Shown here piece by piece: positions 53,401-64,000 of a stretch of DNA of 64,000 nucleotides. Both the position numbers and the translations under genes were made by a program. The stretch comes from Piromyces finnis (Eukaryota > Neocallimastigomycota > Neocallimastigomycetes > Neocallimastigales > Neocallimastigaceae), in NCBI GenBank assembly GCA_002104945.1, contig MCFH01000078.1, positions 125,001-189,000 on the forward strand, in the 5' to 3' direction. Numbering within the stretch: position 1 is the stretch's first letter; every line of letters starts with the position of its first letter. Under the pieces are notes generated by a model. The model was given only the letters and a program-made list of their open reading frames with translations, did not search any database and was not told the origin of the DNA.

Positions 53401-56400
53401 AATAATAGCGTCTGTAAGATCAGTCGAATCACCATGAACATAATGCTCAATAATATTTTTATTTGGATTCTTATTACTATAAGGAACACATCCATTAGCA
53501 GAACATTTTATAAGATAATTAATATTGTCATGGTTATTATAGTTTTTATTAATATAGAAAATTTCTTTATCATCATTATTAATTTTTTCGGTAATATCTT
53601 CAACTGTACACTGGGAGGTGTTGCAATATATCATTCCTTCAACTAATTTATTTTCATCACTTGCTCCAGCATTATTATAATATTCTTTTGTACTTGAACT
53701 TTTACCATTAATGGTTGTACATATTCCATCATAGCATCCAATAAGGTAATTATTATCCACAGGTTGATTACCATTTAAATATACGTAATTTTCACCGCTT
53801 GATTCGATTGTACAAGCTCCTCCAGATGATAAACATTTTATTAAAAGATTTTTATAAGGTTCTGTAATGGTAGCACCACCATTAACATAATATACATTGC
53901 TTTCCTTCCTTTCTTTTATACTGGTGTCAATATCACTTGTATTGCATTTATATTCACTACAAATAATTAAACGGTTTGTTGTGTCCCCATAATTATTAGT
54001 AGTTACGGATGAATCTATATAATTTGAATTTATAAAAACATCATAGTCCTTAATTTCTGTTCCATATTCAACGCAATTACCGCTTCCTGAGCATTTAATT
54101 AAAAGACCTTTATAACTCACATTTTCACTTTCATTATTTCCAGAACCATTAATGAAAAATGCTGATACATTTGAATTTCCTAAAGGACCATTAAATGCTT
54201 CACATGTATTACTTCCATAGCATCGTATCAAATTGCCATTATAACTGTTAATATAAATATCATTTTCTTTTGGTGTGTTGAATAATGTACACTTACTAAA
54301 AGTATCATCATCAATACTTACATTATTATTTGCGTCAATTGATTTAATTTTACAAGAAATAATTGATGCACTAAAGTTAGATTCTAATGGTGCTCCATGA
54401 ACATAATATTCAATTGTATTTTCAATAGCATTAGTATTTGAATAAGTATTACAAGTATTAGAAGAAGAACAATGAATAAGATAGTTCATGTCCTTATCTG
54501 TACCTTTACCATAGTTAGCATTAATGTAAAATACATCTTGTGACGTACTTGCTCCAACTGTTACAGTTTCAGCAACACATGATATTTTTGATATTTCTGA
54601 ATTATACTTACATAAAATTAATGGATACGATTCATTACTACTATTTTCAGTATAGATATTAGAATTAACATAATATTCATTATCGTTAGCTGTAGCTGAA
54701 CTTTTCTGTATCTCACATTTACTATTATTACATATAATTAAATGATTTGTACTATCAGTTGGACCAGTGTTTTCTGAAGAGTTACTATTGAAATTACCAT
54801 TAAGATATATATAATTAAGACCGCCGTCTGTAGGAGTGCAAGCCCCACTATTTCTACATTGAATTAAAAGATTAGAGTAAGTTTCAGATGTTGTAGTCGA
54901 TCCATTAATAAAATATTTATTTCCAGTATTTTCTTCAACAGAAATATTTTTTGCTTTACATTCATTATCTGCACAAATAATTAAACGATTTTCAGCATCG
55001 CCACTTAAAGAATTTTCTTTATAATTAGCATTAATAAACACATCATTGTCTTTAATTAAATCATTATTATCATCTGTATTATATAAGTAGCAATCATTTT
55101 TAGAATCACATTTAATTAAACAGCCTTTATAACTAGATTTTGAAGTATCAGTACCTGCATTGATATAGAATCCTGGTATATCATCCGTTCCATTACCTTT
55201 AATGGATTTACAAGCATTATTGTAACATTGGATAATATTTTTATTATTAAAACTATTAAGATAAATATCACCTTCAGATGGATTTATTAATTCTACATTA
55301 ATATTACTTTTTTCACTCCTTTTTTCCGAGGTGGTATCCTTAATTGTTACTTTGATAACTGCTTTTTGTAAACTACCATTATTGGGAGCACCATGAATAT
55401 ACCATTCTGTGCCGGTTTTTAAAGAAGTACTAGCATATGGAACGCAACCATTATCAATATTACCAACTTTACTACATTTGATTAAATAATTAGTAGCGTC
55501 TAATTCATCAGTTAATCCATAGTTTTCATTTTTAAAAAATACTTCTGTAATTTTATTTCCATCAACTACAGTAATGAGATTTTTTGTTTGACAACCATAT
55601 GAATTACATTCAATTAGTGAATCTTCTAATTTTATAGAAGTACCAGCATTAACATAATATTTATTCTCATTTTCACTTTCTTTTGGTGATTGAATAATAT
55701 TACATGTGATGGATGGAGATGTTCCAGTACATTTTAATAAAGTACTTGGAGTTTTAGCACCAGTAGTTATAACTCCAGCAGTTTCATTTAATAAAAAATA
55801 TCCATATGTAGGTACACAATTTTCTTTTGAACAAGTATAAACGGCAAGTTCTTGAGATTCAGATACTTCAGACGCTTCAACTAATATATTACCTGATTCA
55901 ATTTGAATAAGTGATAAAATTTTTTCATTGGTTTCCAATTCTAAGTTTTCATTCTCTGATGTATATTTGTATAATTTAAGTTTGCCTTCAGTTTCTATGA
56001 CATAATACTTTTCATTCTCGCTTACTATATATTTGGTATAAATATTTTATTATTTTAAAAATAAGTTTTCAAATTAATATTTTATATGATAGAATTAATT
56101 TAACAATTAAAATAATAATATTCATAATTTATAATATATTAATAAAATTAAATAATCTTATAAATATTGATATAAATATTTCATTTATATTTTATTTGTG
56201 AATGTTACTATTTTCTTTAAAAAACAAATTGAATCAATTATAATAAATTGTGTTTTGTATATATATTATATTATATTAAATTTTAATATATAAATTTTAT
56301 AATACCTTTAAGATTTTCAAAATAGAATACATTTGAAGCTGCTCTAATAAAAATTGATGCTTCTAATGAGATCTCAGTAAACTTATTATTAGCTGGTGCT

Positions 56401-59400
56401 GTTATAATGTAATTCTTTGCATTGTTTTCATAATTAAGATTTAAAGTATTATTATTAGAATCAATACATAAATTAAATGATGAAGTAAGAATATCACCAA
56501 ATGCACTACATGATGATTTAGGGATAATAGCTCTACTTTCAGATTTTCCAATTAAATATGAATTTTCCCTATCTTTAACGTAACCATATGTTTGTTTACA
56601 TTTCTTATCATCACAATTAATTAAAGCATATTTTTTAATGTCATTTTCATTAATGCTTTCATCTTTTATAAGTGAAACTTCATTAATACTACCATCGAAC
56701 TTAATTAAATGAATTCCAGCTGTTAAATCTGATTCTGTTATTGATACTGGTGTATTGTTATTATTTAATGAAATAATTTTTTTTCCTGTTATGCAATAGC
56801 TATTGCTTTCTAGATTAGAATTATAACTTTCATTATTTTTTATTTCATCACTACATTCATTGACGGTAACTATATATATATATTTGAATTAAAATATGTA
56901 TAATATTTCATAAAAACGTACAATCTTAATATTCTTTATAATATTATTATAATATTGTATTTATAATTTAATTATATTTATTTTACATATAATAATAAGG
57001 TTTTCTAAATTAGAAAATAGTTACCTGGAGGTATATAAGCAGAACAAATACCAGTTTTTTTACAAATATATCTTTTACTGTCTAAGGAACACATTGAAGA
57101 CATAATTGAAACTTCTAAACTTGAATTCATTGTACAATATTCGTTAGCACTCTCTAATGTTTTCAAAACTATGGAATCATTTTTAACATCAATTAATCCG
57201 TATTCATTATTTTGGATTTCAGAAAAGATACTCTTTTCATTATAACTAATTAAATATAAACCAGGAGTTCCTATAGCACTCGTTGTTATTGTTGGGTTTG
57301 CATTATCAAGACAAAGTTTTCCATCATTAATTATCTTACCAATAATACATGAAGATTCTCCTGTAACTAATTTACAACCTTTATCATTATTTGCTGAACA
57401 TTCGATGAATTTATTCGTTTCTGTATCTGCTGCATTTATATAATATCCAGTAGCTGATACCTTTTCTTTTTCACATTCAGATATAGTACATTTTATTAAA
57501 ATACCGGAAGTAGTATTATCGCTAATTAATTCATTATTATTTTCGTTTAATAATATATAACCTTCATATGGAGTACATATACCTGATGATTGTTTACATT
57601 TACTAATAATTGTTTTTTTATCTGTGAATCCTTCCACTTTCTTCAATATACTACCTGAATCTATTGAATCAAATTTCAAAATTTGATCAATACTACTTTG
57701 TAAAGAAAGAGATTTTGTATCAGCATTAAATTCATATAATTTAAAAACATCATCAATTATTATAATATATAACCCGTTATTTTTATTAACTTTTGATTTT
57801 ATTTTTTTTTTTTTAATTTTATAATATAATTATAGTATGGTGTAATATATGTATATATATATAGTTATTTTATTTTAAAATATATATAAATTGAGAGTAA
57901 ATAATATATATGATTAAATAAAAATTCACTACATTTAAATATAAAGTAATAAATCGAGTGCGATAATAATTTATACATACCTTTTAGACTTTCAAAATAT
58001 ATAATATTTGACACTAATCTAATAAGAATTGATGTTTCCGATGAAATTCCAGTAAATTCATTGTGAGCTGATGCTGCAATAATATAATTATTTGTATTAT
58101 TTCCAGAGTTAAATTCTAAAGCATTATCACCATTATTGTTTATACATAATTTGAATGAAGTAATAATATCACCAAATGTTTCACATGATGATTTAGGAGT
58201 AATAGCTCTGCTTTCTGACTTTCCAATTAAATATGTAGTTGCTCTATCTTTAACATAACCAAATGTTTGTTCGCATCTTTCATCATCACAATTAATTAGA
58301 GCATATTTTTTGATATTGGCGGAATCAATAGTTATAGTTGATATAGATGAAATTTCAGAAATATTTTTCCCTTCAAATTTAAGTAAATGAATTCCAGATG
58401 ATAGATTTAACTCTGTTATAAATTGTGCAGTTGAATCTACCTTTGCAATAATTTCTTTATCCTTAATACAATATCCATCAATATTGTCTATATTATACTC
58501 ATTTACATGTATACTTGTATTTTCGTTTCCAGCACATTTAGGTATGGATACTATATAACATTAATTATATAAAATATTAATGTTTGTCATTTTATAAAAG
58601 TAAGTTTAAATAAATACTTAATTATATATATTTACCTCCTTTTTGATTTATATTATTATAAAATTAATTTATTTGAAGTTTTAAATTTATTATTATTTAT
58701 TATAATATAGTAAATAGTATTTATTTTAAATAAATATATATTTAAATTATGATAATTTTTAATAATTAATTTTTTTTACTTAATATAAATATTTACCTGA
58801 AGATAACTCACAAATACCTGTCGTTTTACAGGTATATCGTGTGCTATCTTCTGAACATGCAGAGGATATAGGCAAGGTTATTAAACTTGAATTTATTACA
58901 CAATAATCACTATCAATATTTAATATTTTAAGTGTTATAGAATTATCCATAACTTCAACTAATTCAAACATATTTTTACTACCAGTAGTAAAGATGCTAG
59001 CTTCACGATATTTCACTATATAATTACCATTATTATTAGTTTTTATATTGTTATCAAGACAAAGTTTTCCATCTGTAGTAATTTCACCAATAGTTGAACT
59101 GTCACATGAAGTTTCTCCTACAACCAATTTACAATTACTTGCCGTATATTTAATGAATTTATTAGTTTCTGTATCAGCAGCATTTAAATAATAACCAATA
59201 GCTGGTGATTGAACATCTTCACATACTATAGATTGATCATTTCTACAACTTACTAATGTACCAGCAGTATTAGTATCGTTAATAATAACACCAGTACTCG
59301 AATCTAATAAGAAATATCCAATTATTTGATGACATATACTAGCATCACATTGATAAATAGCAAATCCAGTTTTTATTGAAGCTTCTACTAAAATATCATT

Positions 59401-62400
59401 TGATTCAATTGAATTAAATGATAATATTTTTTTCGTAGTTTCTAATGTTACTGTTTTATCATTTGATGAATATTTGTATAATTTTAAATTATTTTCTGTA
59501 TTTAAAATATAAAATTTTTCATTTTCATTAACTACATAAAAAAAATAATTATTTTAATATAATTTATTAGTATTGTATATTAAATGTATAAAAATAAGTG
59601 ATATCTTTTATTAGTTTAACATTTTAGTTTTATCAAAAAAAAATTTATTATATGAATAATATATTATCTTAATATTTAAATTCTTAATTTTTAATAAATT
59701 ATTATATTATTGATAGAATTAAATAATTTCATTTCAATTAATAACAATTTCTTTTGAATAATAATAAAAATTAGACTTACCATTAATGTTATCTAAATAA
59801 ATAATATTAGAAACTGATCTTATAAAAATAGCACCATTTGTTTTTGTAAATTCATTTTCATTTTCAACATTAATAACATAATTTGTTGTTGTTGTTGAAC
59901 TATTAATTTCAATGGGACTTGAATCAATGTTGTCTCTACATAATTTATAATCAGTTGTAATATCTCCATATTTAGTACAAGAAGATTCTGTTGTAATTAA
60001 TGTATTCTTTTTACTTTTTCCAATTAAATAAACATTATCATTAAAAACTTTAATATAACCATATGTTTGTTTACATTGACTTTCATTACAATTCATTAAT
60101 GCATATCTTGTTATATCTGATACATTTTCATTTGATACATTTGTAACTGGCGTAACGTTATTTCCGTCAAATTTTATTAAATTAATTCCTTTCGTAAATA
60201 CTTCACTAATTATAAATAATTCCGTTTTATCCTTCAATGCAATTATTTTATTATCTTTTATACAATAATTATTAGCAATTTGATCACCGTTATATTTAGA
60301 AAAATCAATATTAATACTGCTATTAGTGCATTGATCAATTGTCACTTTAAATCAAAAAATATAAATAAAATGATTAATATCATTATTTTTAAAAATTAAA
60401 ATAAATATTATAATTATATAGTTATAAATATTTTTACCTCCTTTTTGGTTTTACATTTATAATAATATATAATAAAAAATATTTTTTTACGTATAACAAA
60501 AATTTAATTAATTCTTTTGAAATTTATAAAAAAGTATCTCATTGTTTAATAGTTGGTATTTACCTAAAGATAATTCACAAATACCTGTTGTTTTACAGGT
60601 ATATCTTGTAGTTCCTTCGGTACATATAGAAGACGTAGATAAAGCCGACAAATTTGAATTATTTAAACAATAGTCTTCATCATAATCTAATATTAAATAA
60701 TTTAGTTTTAAAAGCATTATTTAATAAAAATAATAACAATTTTTAATAATTTATTTTTTAAATATTTATTTTTATTATTATAAAAAGACTATTACCATTA
60801 AAATTATCTAAATAAAATATATTATTAGCTGATTTTATCAATATATTGCCTGAAGAATTTGTAAATTCATTTACATTCGAAACATTAATAATATAGTTTG
60901 TCTCTGAAGTTGAACTGTTAAGTATTAAAGGACTTGTATCACCACTATTTTTACATAAACTATAATTACTGGTAAGAATATCTCCTGATTCAGAACATAA
61001 TGATTTAGTAGTAATTATATCACTCTTACTTTTTCCAAATAAATAAATAGAATTATTGTATTCTTTAATATAACCGTGAGTTTGTTTACATTTGTTTTCA
61101 TCGCAATTTATTAATGCGAATTTTGTTATGTTGCTATCATTTACATAATGGATTGATTCATTTTTAGACTTTAAATATATTGTCTTTCCATCAAAGAAAT
61201 ATAATAGTATTCCTGGGTTCAATTTTACTCTTTCCACTATAGTATTATTACTATATATATAAATTAAATTTTTATAAAAACAATAACTATAACTATCAGT
61301 ATTGAAATTGCTGTTTTGATTAGCGTTTAATATTGAATCATTACAAGGGTCAATGTTTACTATTAAATTTTAATAAAATATAATATATATATATATAAAC
61401 GGCAATTTAAATTTTATAATGATAACGATATTTTTAAATAATTATACATAAATAAATATATAAAGAAATATATAATTTAATTGTTAAATAAATGAATAAA
61501 ATAAAATAAATATATCTTTATCATTATATTTACCTCCTTTTAAATGAAAATATTTATATAAATTTTATTTTTTATTAAAATTAATATTAGTTAAGGAAAT
61601 ATTACTTTTTAAATTTAAAAATAGTAATTACCAATAATTACCTATAGGTGGTGAAAAAACATTACATATACCGGTTGTTTTGCAAGAATATCTTGTACTA
61701 CCTTCAGTACATGCGCGATTTAGAAATCTAGTTGAAGCTACTAAATTTGAATTTTCAACACAATAATCACCTTCTTTATCTAATGTTTTAAATGTTATTG
61801 AATTTGATTCAACTTTTATTAATATATAATCAGCTTTAAATATACTTTCGTTTCCATTTTTAATTAAGTATTCTCCGCTTCCACTAGTTTTTACATTTTC
61901 GTTAAGACAAATTGACCCATCATTAACAATTTTACCAATAGTTGAACTATTACATGAAGATTCTCCTGTAACTAACTTACAATCATTACTTGCACTACAC
62001 TCAATGAATCTTTCAGTTTCAGTATTATTATAGTAGCCTATAGCAGGAGACTGAACATTAGTACATTTAAAAGACGGTGACATGCCAGTACATTCAATTA
62101 AAGTACCAGAATTAGTATTGTCAGAAATAAAACTACCAGAAGATGAATCTAATAAGTGATATCCATTATTATTAATACATACACCAGAAGAGGTATCACA
62201 ATTGTAAATATTAAATTCAGAATCTTCATTTGAAATTTTTACTATAATATTATTCATATTCATGCTACTGTAACTCGATTCAATGTTTTCAAGTAAAATA
62301 GAATTCAATGTAACACTAAGTAAACCATATCCTCCTTCTTCTCCTATATTCTCTGATATAGTTTTTTCTTTATATTTAATTAAATATTTAACCTCTATAA

Positions 62401-63973
62401 CTCCAAATGTTTGAGATAACCTATCATTAAAAAGACAAACAGTCCCATTTGTAGTAATCATACCAATACTCTCATCATTACATGATGAAATTTCGGTTCT
62501 TATTATATTGCAATTATTATTACTTAGACATTGAATATACTGATTTTTTGATAAAACACTACTTTTGAAATAACCAATTTTTGAAGTAATAGGATTATAT
62601 ATATTATTAATATAATAATTTAATGTTCCTGTACCATCAGTTGAAAGTACTGCATTTTTTTCACCTAATAAATAATATCCCTCTTCATGTATTAAGTTAT
62701 TATTTTTTTAATAATCATAAATAAAAAATTATTATAATAATAGTAATAATAATAATATTGATTAGTTGAAAATAGTGAAAAGAATTAAGTTATCATTAAT
62801 ATCACTCTGAAAAAAAAGAAGCATACCAGAACCATCATCTAAATCAAAAGAAGAATTATTAACTAAATTTTTTTCATATAATTCTCTGTCTGAACTTGGT
62901 GTATATTTTTCTTCTTCAATTTGAGGATATTTCACTAGGTCTATATTACCAAAAGCGGAATAAACCATATAATGATGTTCATCCATAACATGTTTTGTAC
63001 CAGATAGAAAATAATTAAGGTTTTCTTTATCATTTATTGGGTCATCCCATGTTACATCAAGAATATACCATTTACCATTATCCATTTTAACAAGATTCCA
63101 TTCATGGTCTATACTTCTTGCAATAATACAATCAATATTATAATGATGTGCTATATATTGAATAGCTTCTGCATAACCTTCACAAACACATATATTTTCA
63201 ACAATACTACCATATATATTTCTAATATGAATTCTATTTTCATCCAATACATATTCTATATTTTCTACTAAATAATCATGGATATATCTTAAAATACCAT
63301 ATTTTGTTGTTATTTCCTTTTGGTCTATTTGCTTTATGATTCTTTCTTTAACACTCACTATTTCTTTATTCATAACTGCAATACTTTCACTTGTATAGCC
63401 ACTAAATTTATCATTAGGTGGGTGTAAATTTAGTTTAAATGTAATACTTGTTTCATTATAAGAATAACTACCACTGAATGAACTAATCCACCAAATTCCT
63501 GGATTTTCATAAATTAATGCTGTATATACTTTTTCTAAGGAATATAGGGGTGTATTTATGAATTGAATTACTTCATCAATTCCATTAAAATTGTTGAGAG
63601 TTATTTTAAAATCAAAATCAGGTAGTTCTTTAACTGAACCATTATATAATACCTTATAAATTTCTTTTTCTCTATCATTAAGTTGATTATAGAAATTAGT
63701 AAAATTCTCTATAAGACTATTAGAACTAATAAAAACATTATCCTCCATCATTTCTAGTAATTTGAGTTTTTCATCATCAGTCCAATATTTAATCGGGATA
63801 TTATTATATAAAGTTGAATTTCCTTCAGTATGTTCATCAAAATAATCATTTTGAATATTATTTATTTTTTTGAATACTGTTGTATTAAAATATTGTGCCA
63901 ATGATAATTCTATTAATTCAAATAAAATTAAACCAATTTGCAGCAAACGAAATCTAAAAATAATAGTCTTCAT
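47428..63973 (-). CDS. scaA: Giant surface protein, probable fungal cellulosome scaffoldin (ScaA-like), with N-terminal transglutaminase-like domain
   Basis: Exons (minus): 63973-62827, 62682-61642, 61359-60796, 60686-60564, 60344-59781, 59531-58797, 58550-57981, 57789-57025, 56869-56306 and 56024-47428; about 4,889 residues, every intron in phase 1. Signal peptide about 1-26. A transglutaminase-like domain follows, with C264 (NICVCEGYAEAI), H290 (DHEWNLVKM) and D306 (ILDVTWDDP). Exons 2-9 largely alternate B modules (GYYLNAADTETNKFI, TRYTCKTTGIC) and A modules (KYALINCDD, YLIGKSES). The last exon starts as a B module, then has about fifty short units of the type YYVNAG...LIKCSxxxGC, and ends in a hydrophobic tail with no cytoplasmic part, resembling a GPI or tail anchor. 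Size, signal peptide, anchor and Cys repeats fit the ScaA scaffoldins described from anaerobic fungi, which bind fungal dockerins. Scaffoldin identity is from memory of that family. Exon 4 is a half-size B remnant. Confidence 0.75.
58636..58638 (-). other. Possible 3-nt microexon or recursive splice point (third copy)
   Basis: In the intron between exons 6 and 7 the minus strand reads AAAAAGGAGGTAAATA. Same arrangement as the other two copies, again in an intron that runs from a B module to an A module. Confidence 0.35.
60438..60440 (-). other. Possible 3-nt microexon or recursive splice point (second copy)
   Basis: In the intron between exons 4 and 5 the minus strand reads AAAAAGGAGGTAAAAA, with the triplet GAG between AG and GT. 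Flanking intron sequence has diverged from the other two copies beyond the core. Confidence 0.35.
61534..61536 (-). other. Possible 3-nt microexon or recursive splice point (first copy)
   Basis: In the intron between exons 2 and 3 of the large gene, the minus strand reads AAAAGGAGGTAAAT: a perfect acceptor AG, the triplet GAG, then a perfect donor. The same block recurs in two other introns. Including GAG would add one codon and keep phase 1. Confidence 0.35.
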
Positions 63974-64000
63974 AATTTTATAAATATTAGTATTTATTCA
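63974..64000. other. Upstream edge of the scaffoldin-like gene
   Basis: Only 27 bases precede the start codon of the large gene. Its promoter lies beyond the window. I chose the ATG at 63973 because it gives a good signal peptide; an upstream in-frame start cannot be excluded. Confidence 0.5.

Noticed and set aside
48871-53646. Plus-strand frames opposite the large scaffoldin-like exon
   Set aside because: They are antisense shadows of the 8.6 kb coding exon, short, without domains or splice continuation.
62762-62826. Stop codon after the transglutaminase-like exon as the true end of a separate 403-residue protein
   Set aside because: A GTATGC donor just before it and an acceptor at 62683 join in phase to a GYYLLGEKN segment like the other modules, and the neighbouring pseudogene shows the same exon order. 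The separate-gene option remains possible and is listed as a test.

Overview
The window is eukaryotic. Intergenic DNA is extremely A+T-rich, with long homopolymers and AAT/TTTA microsatellites. Most genes are split by short, very A+T-rich GT-AG introns, and coding exons are visibly richer in G+C. Pyruvate formate-lyase, a FocA-type formate channel and a giant repeat protein resembling the cellulosome scaffoldins of anaerobic fungi all point to a gut chytrid (Neocallimastigomycota: Piromyces, Anaeromyces, Neocallimastix and relatives). I cannot name the genus from the sequence.

Layout. A TOM20 import receptor runs off the left edge (207-1201, -) and appears to continue into a SET-like segment. 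An intronless formate/nitrite-family channel follows (4143-4967, -). After a 7 kb gene-free stretch comes a seven-exon PhoD-like metallophosphatase with a C-terminal membrane anchor (11992-14646, +). Convergent to it is a roughly 19-exon calponin-homology protein whose SH3-ligand-like proline repeats each sit in a tiny exon (15473-20573, -). Divergent from that is a 16-exon THADA/Trm732 gene of 2000 codons (21986-29918, +), then a two-exon F-box/LRR-like gene (31643-32738, +) and an intronless pyruvate formate-lyase (36870-39152, +).

From 40.0 to 43.5 kb lie paired hairpins, a G+C-richer decayed coding relic ending in poly-A, an 830 bp AAT microsatellite/minisatellite, and two more decayed copies of a related sequence. 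A decayed partial copy of the scaffoldin-like gene occupies 43.57-45.25 kb.

The right quarter (47428-63973, -) is one gene in my reconstruction: ten main exons and about 4,889 residues. It has a signal peptide, a transglutaminase-like domain with an apparent Cys-His-Asp triad, alternating A/B cysteine modules encoded by class 1-1 exons, an 8.6 kb last exon with roughly fifty short 'LIxC...C' repeats, and a hydrophobic C-terminal tail. This is the most interesting object in the window.

How the genes relate. PFL makes formate and acetyl-CoA from pyruvate and the FNT channel can move formate across a membrane, so these two belong to mixed-acid fermentation. Both are intronless among intron-rich neighbours, which fits acquisition from bacteria. 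TOM20 would serve import into the hydrogenosome-type organelle. The scaffoldin candidate would display dockerin-tagged plant-cell-wall enzymes at the cell surface. All exon coordinates were assigned by hand from reading frame, GT-AG sites and phase consistency; none was checked with transcripts.
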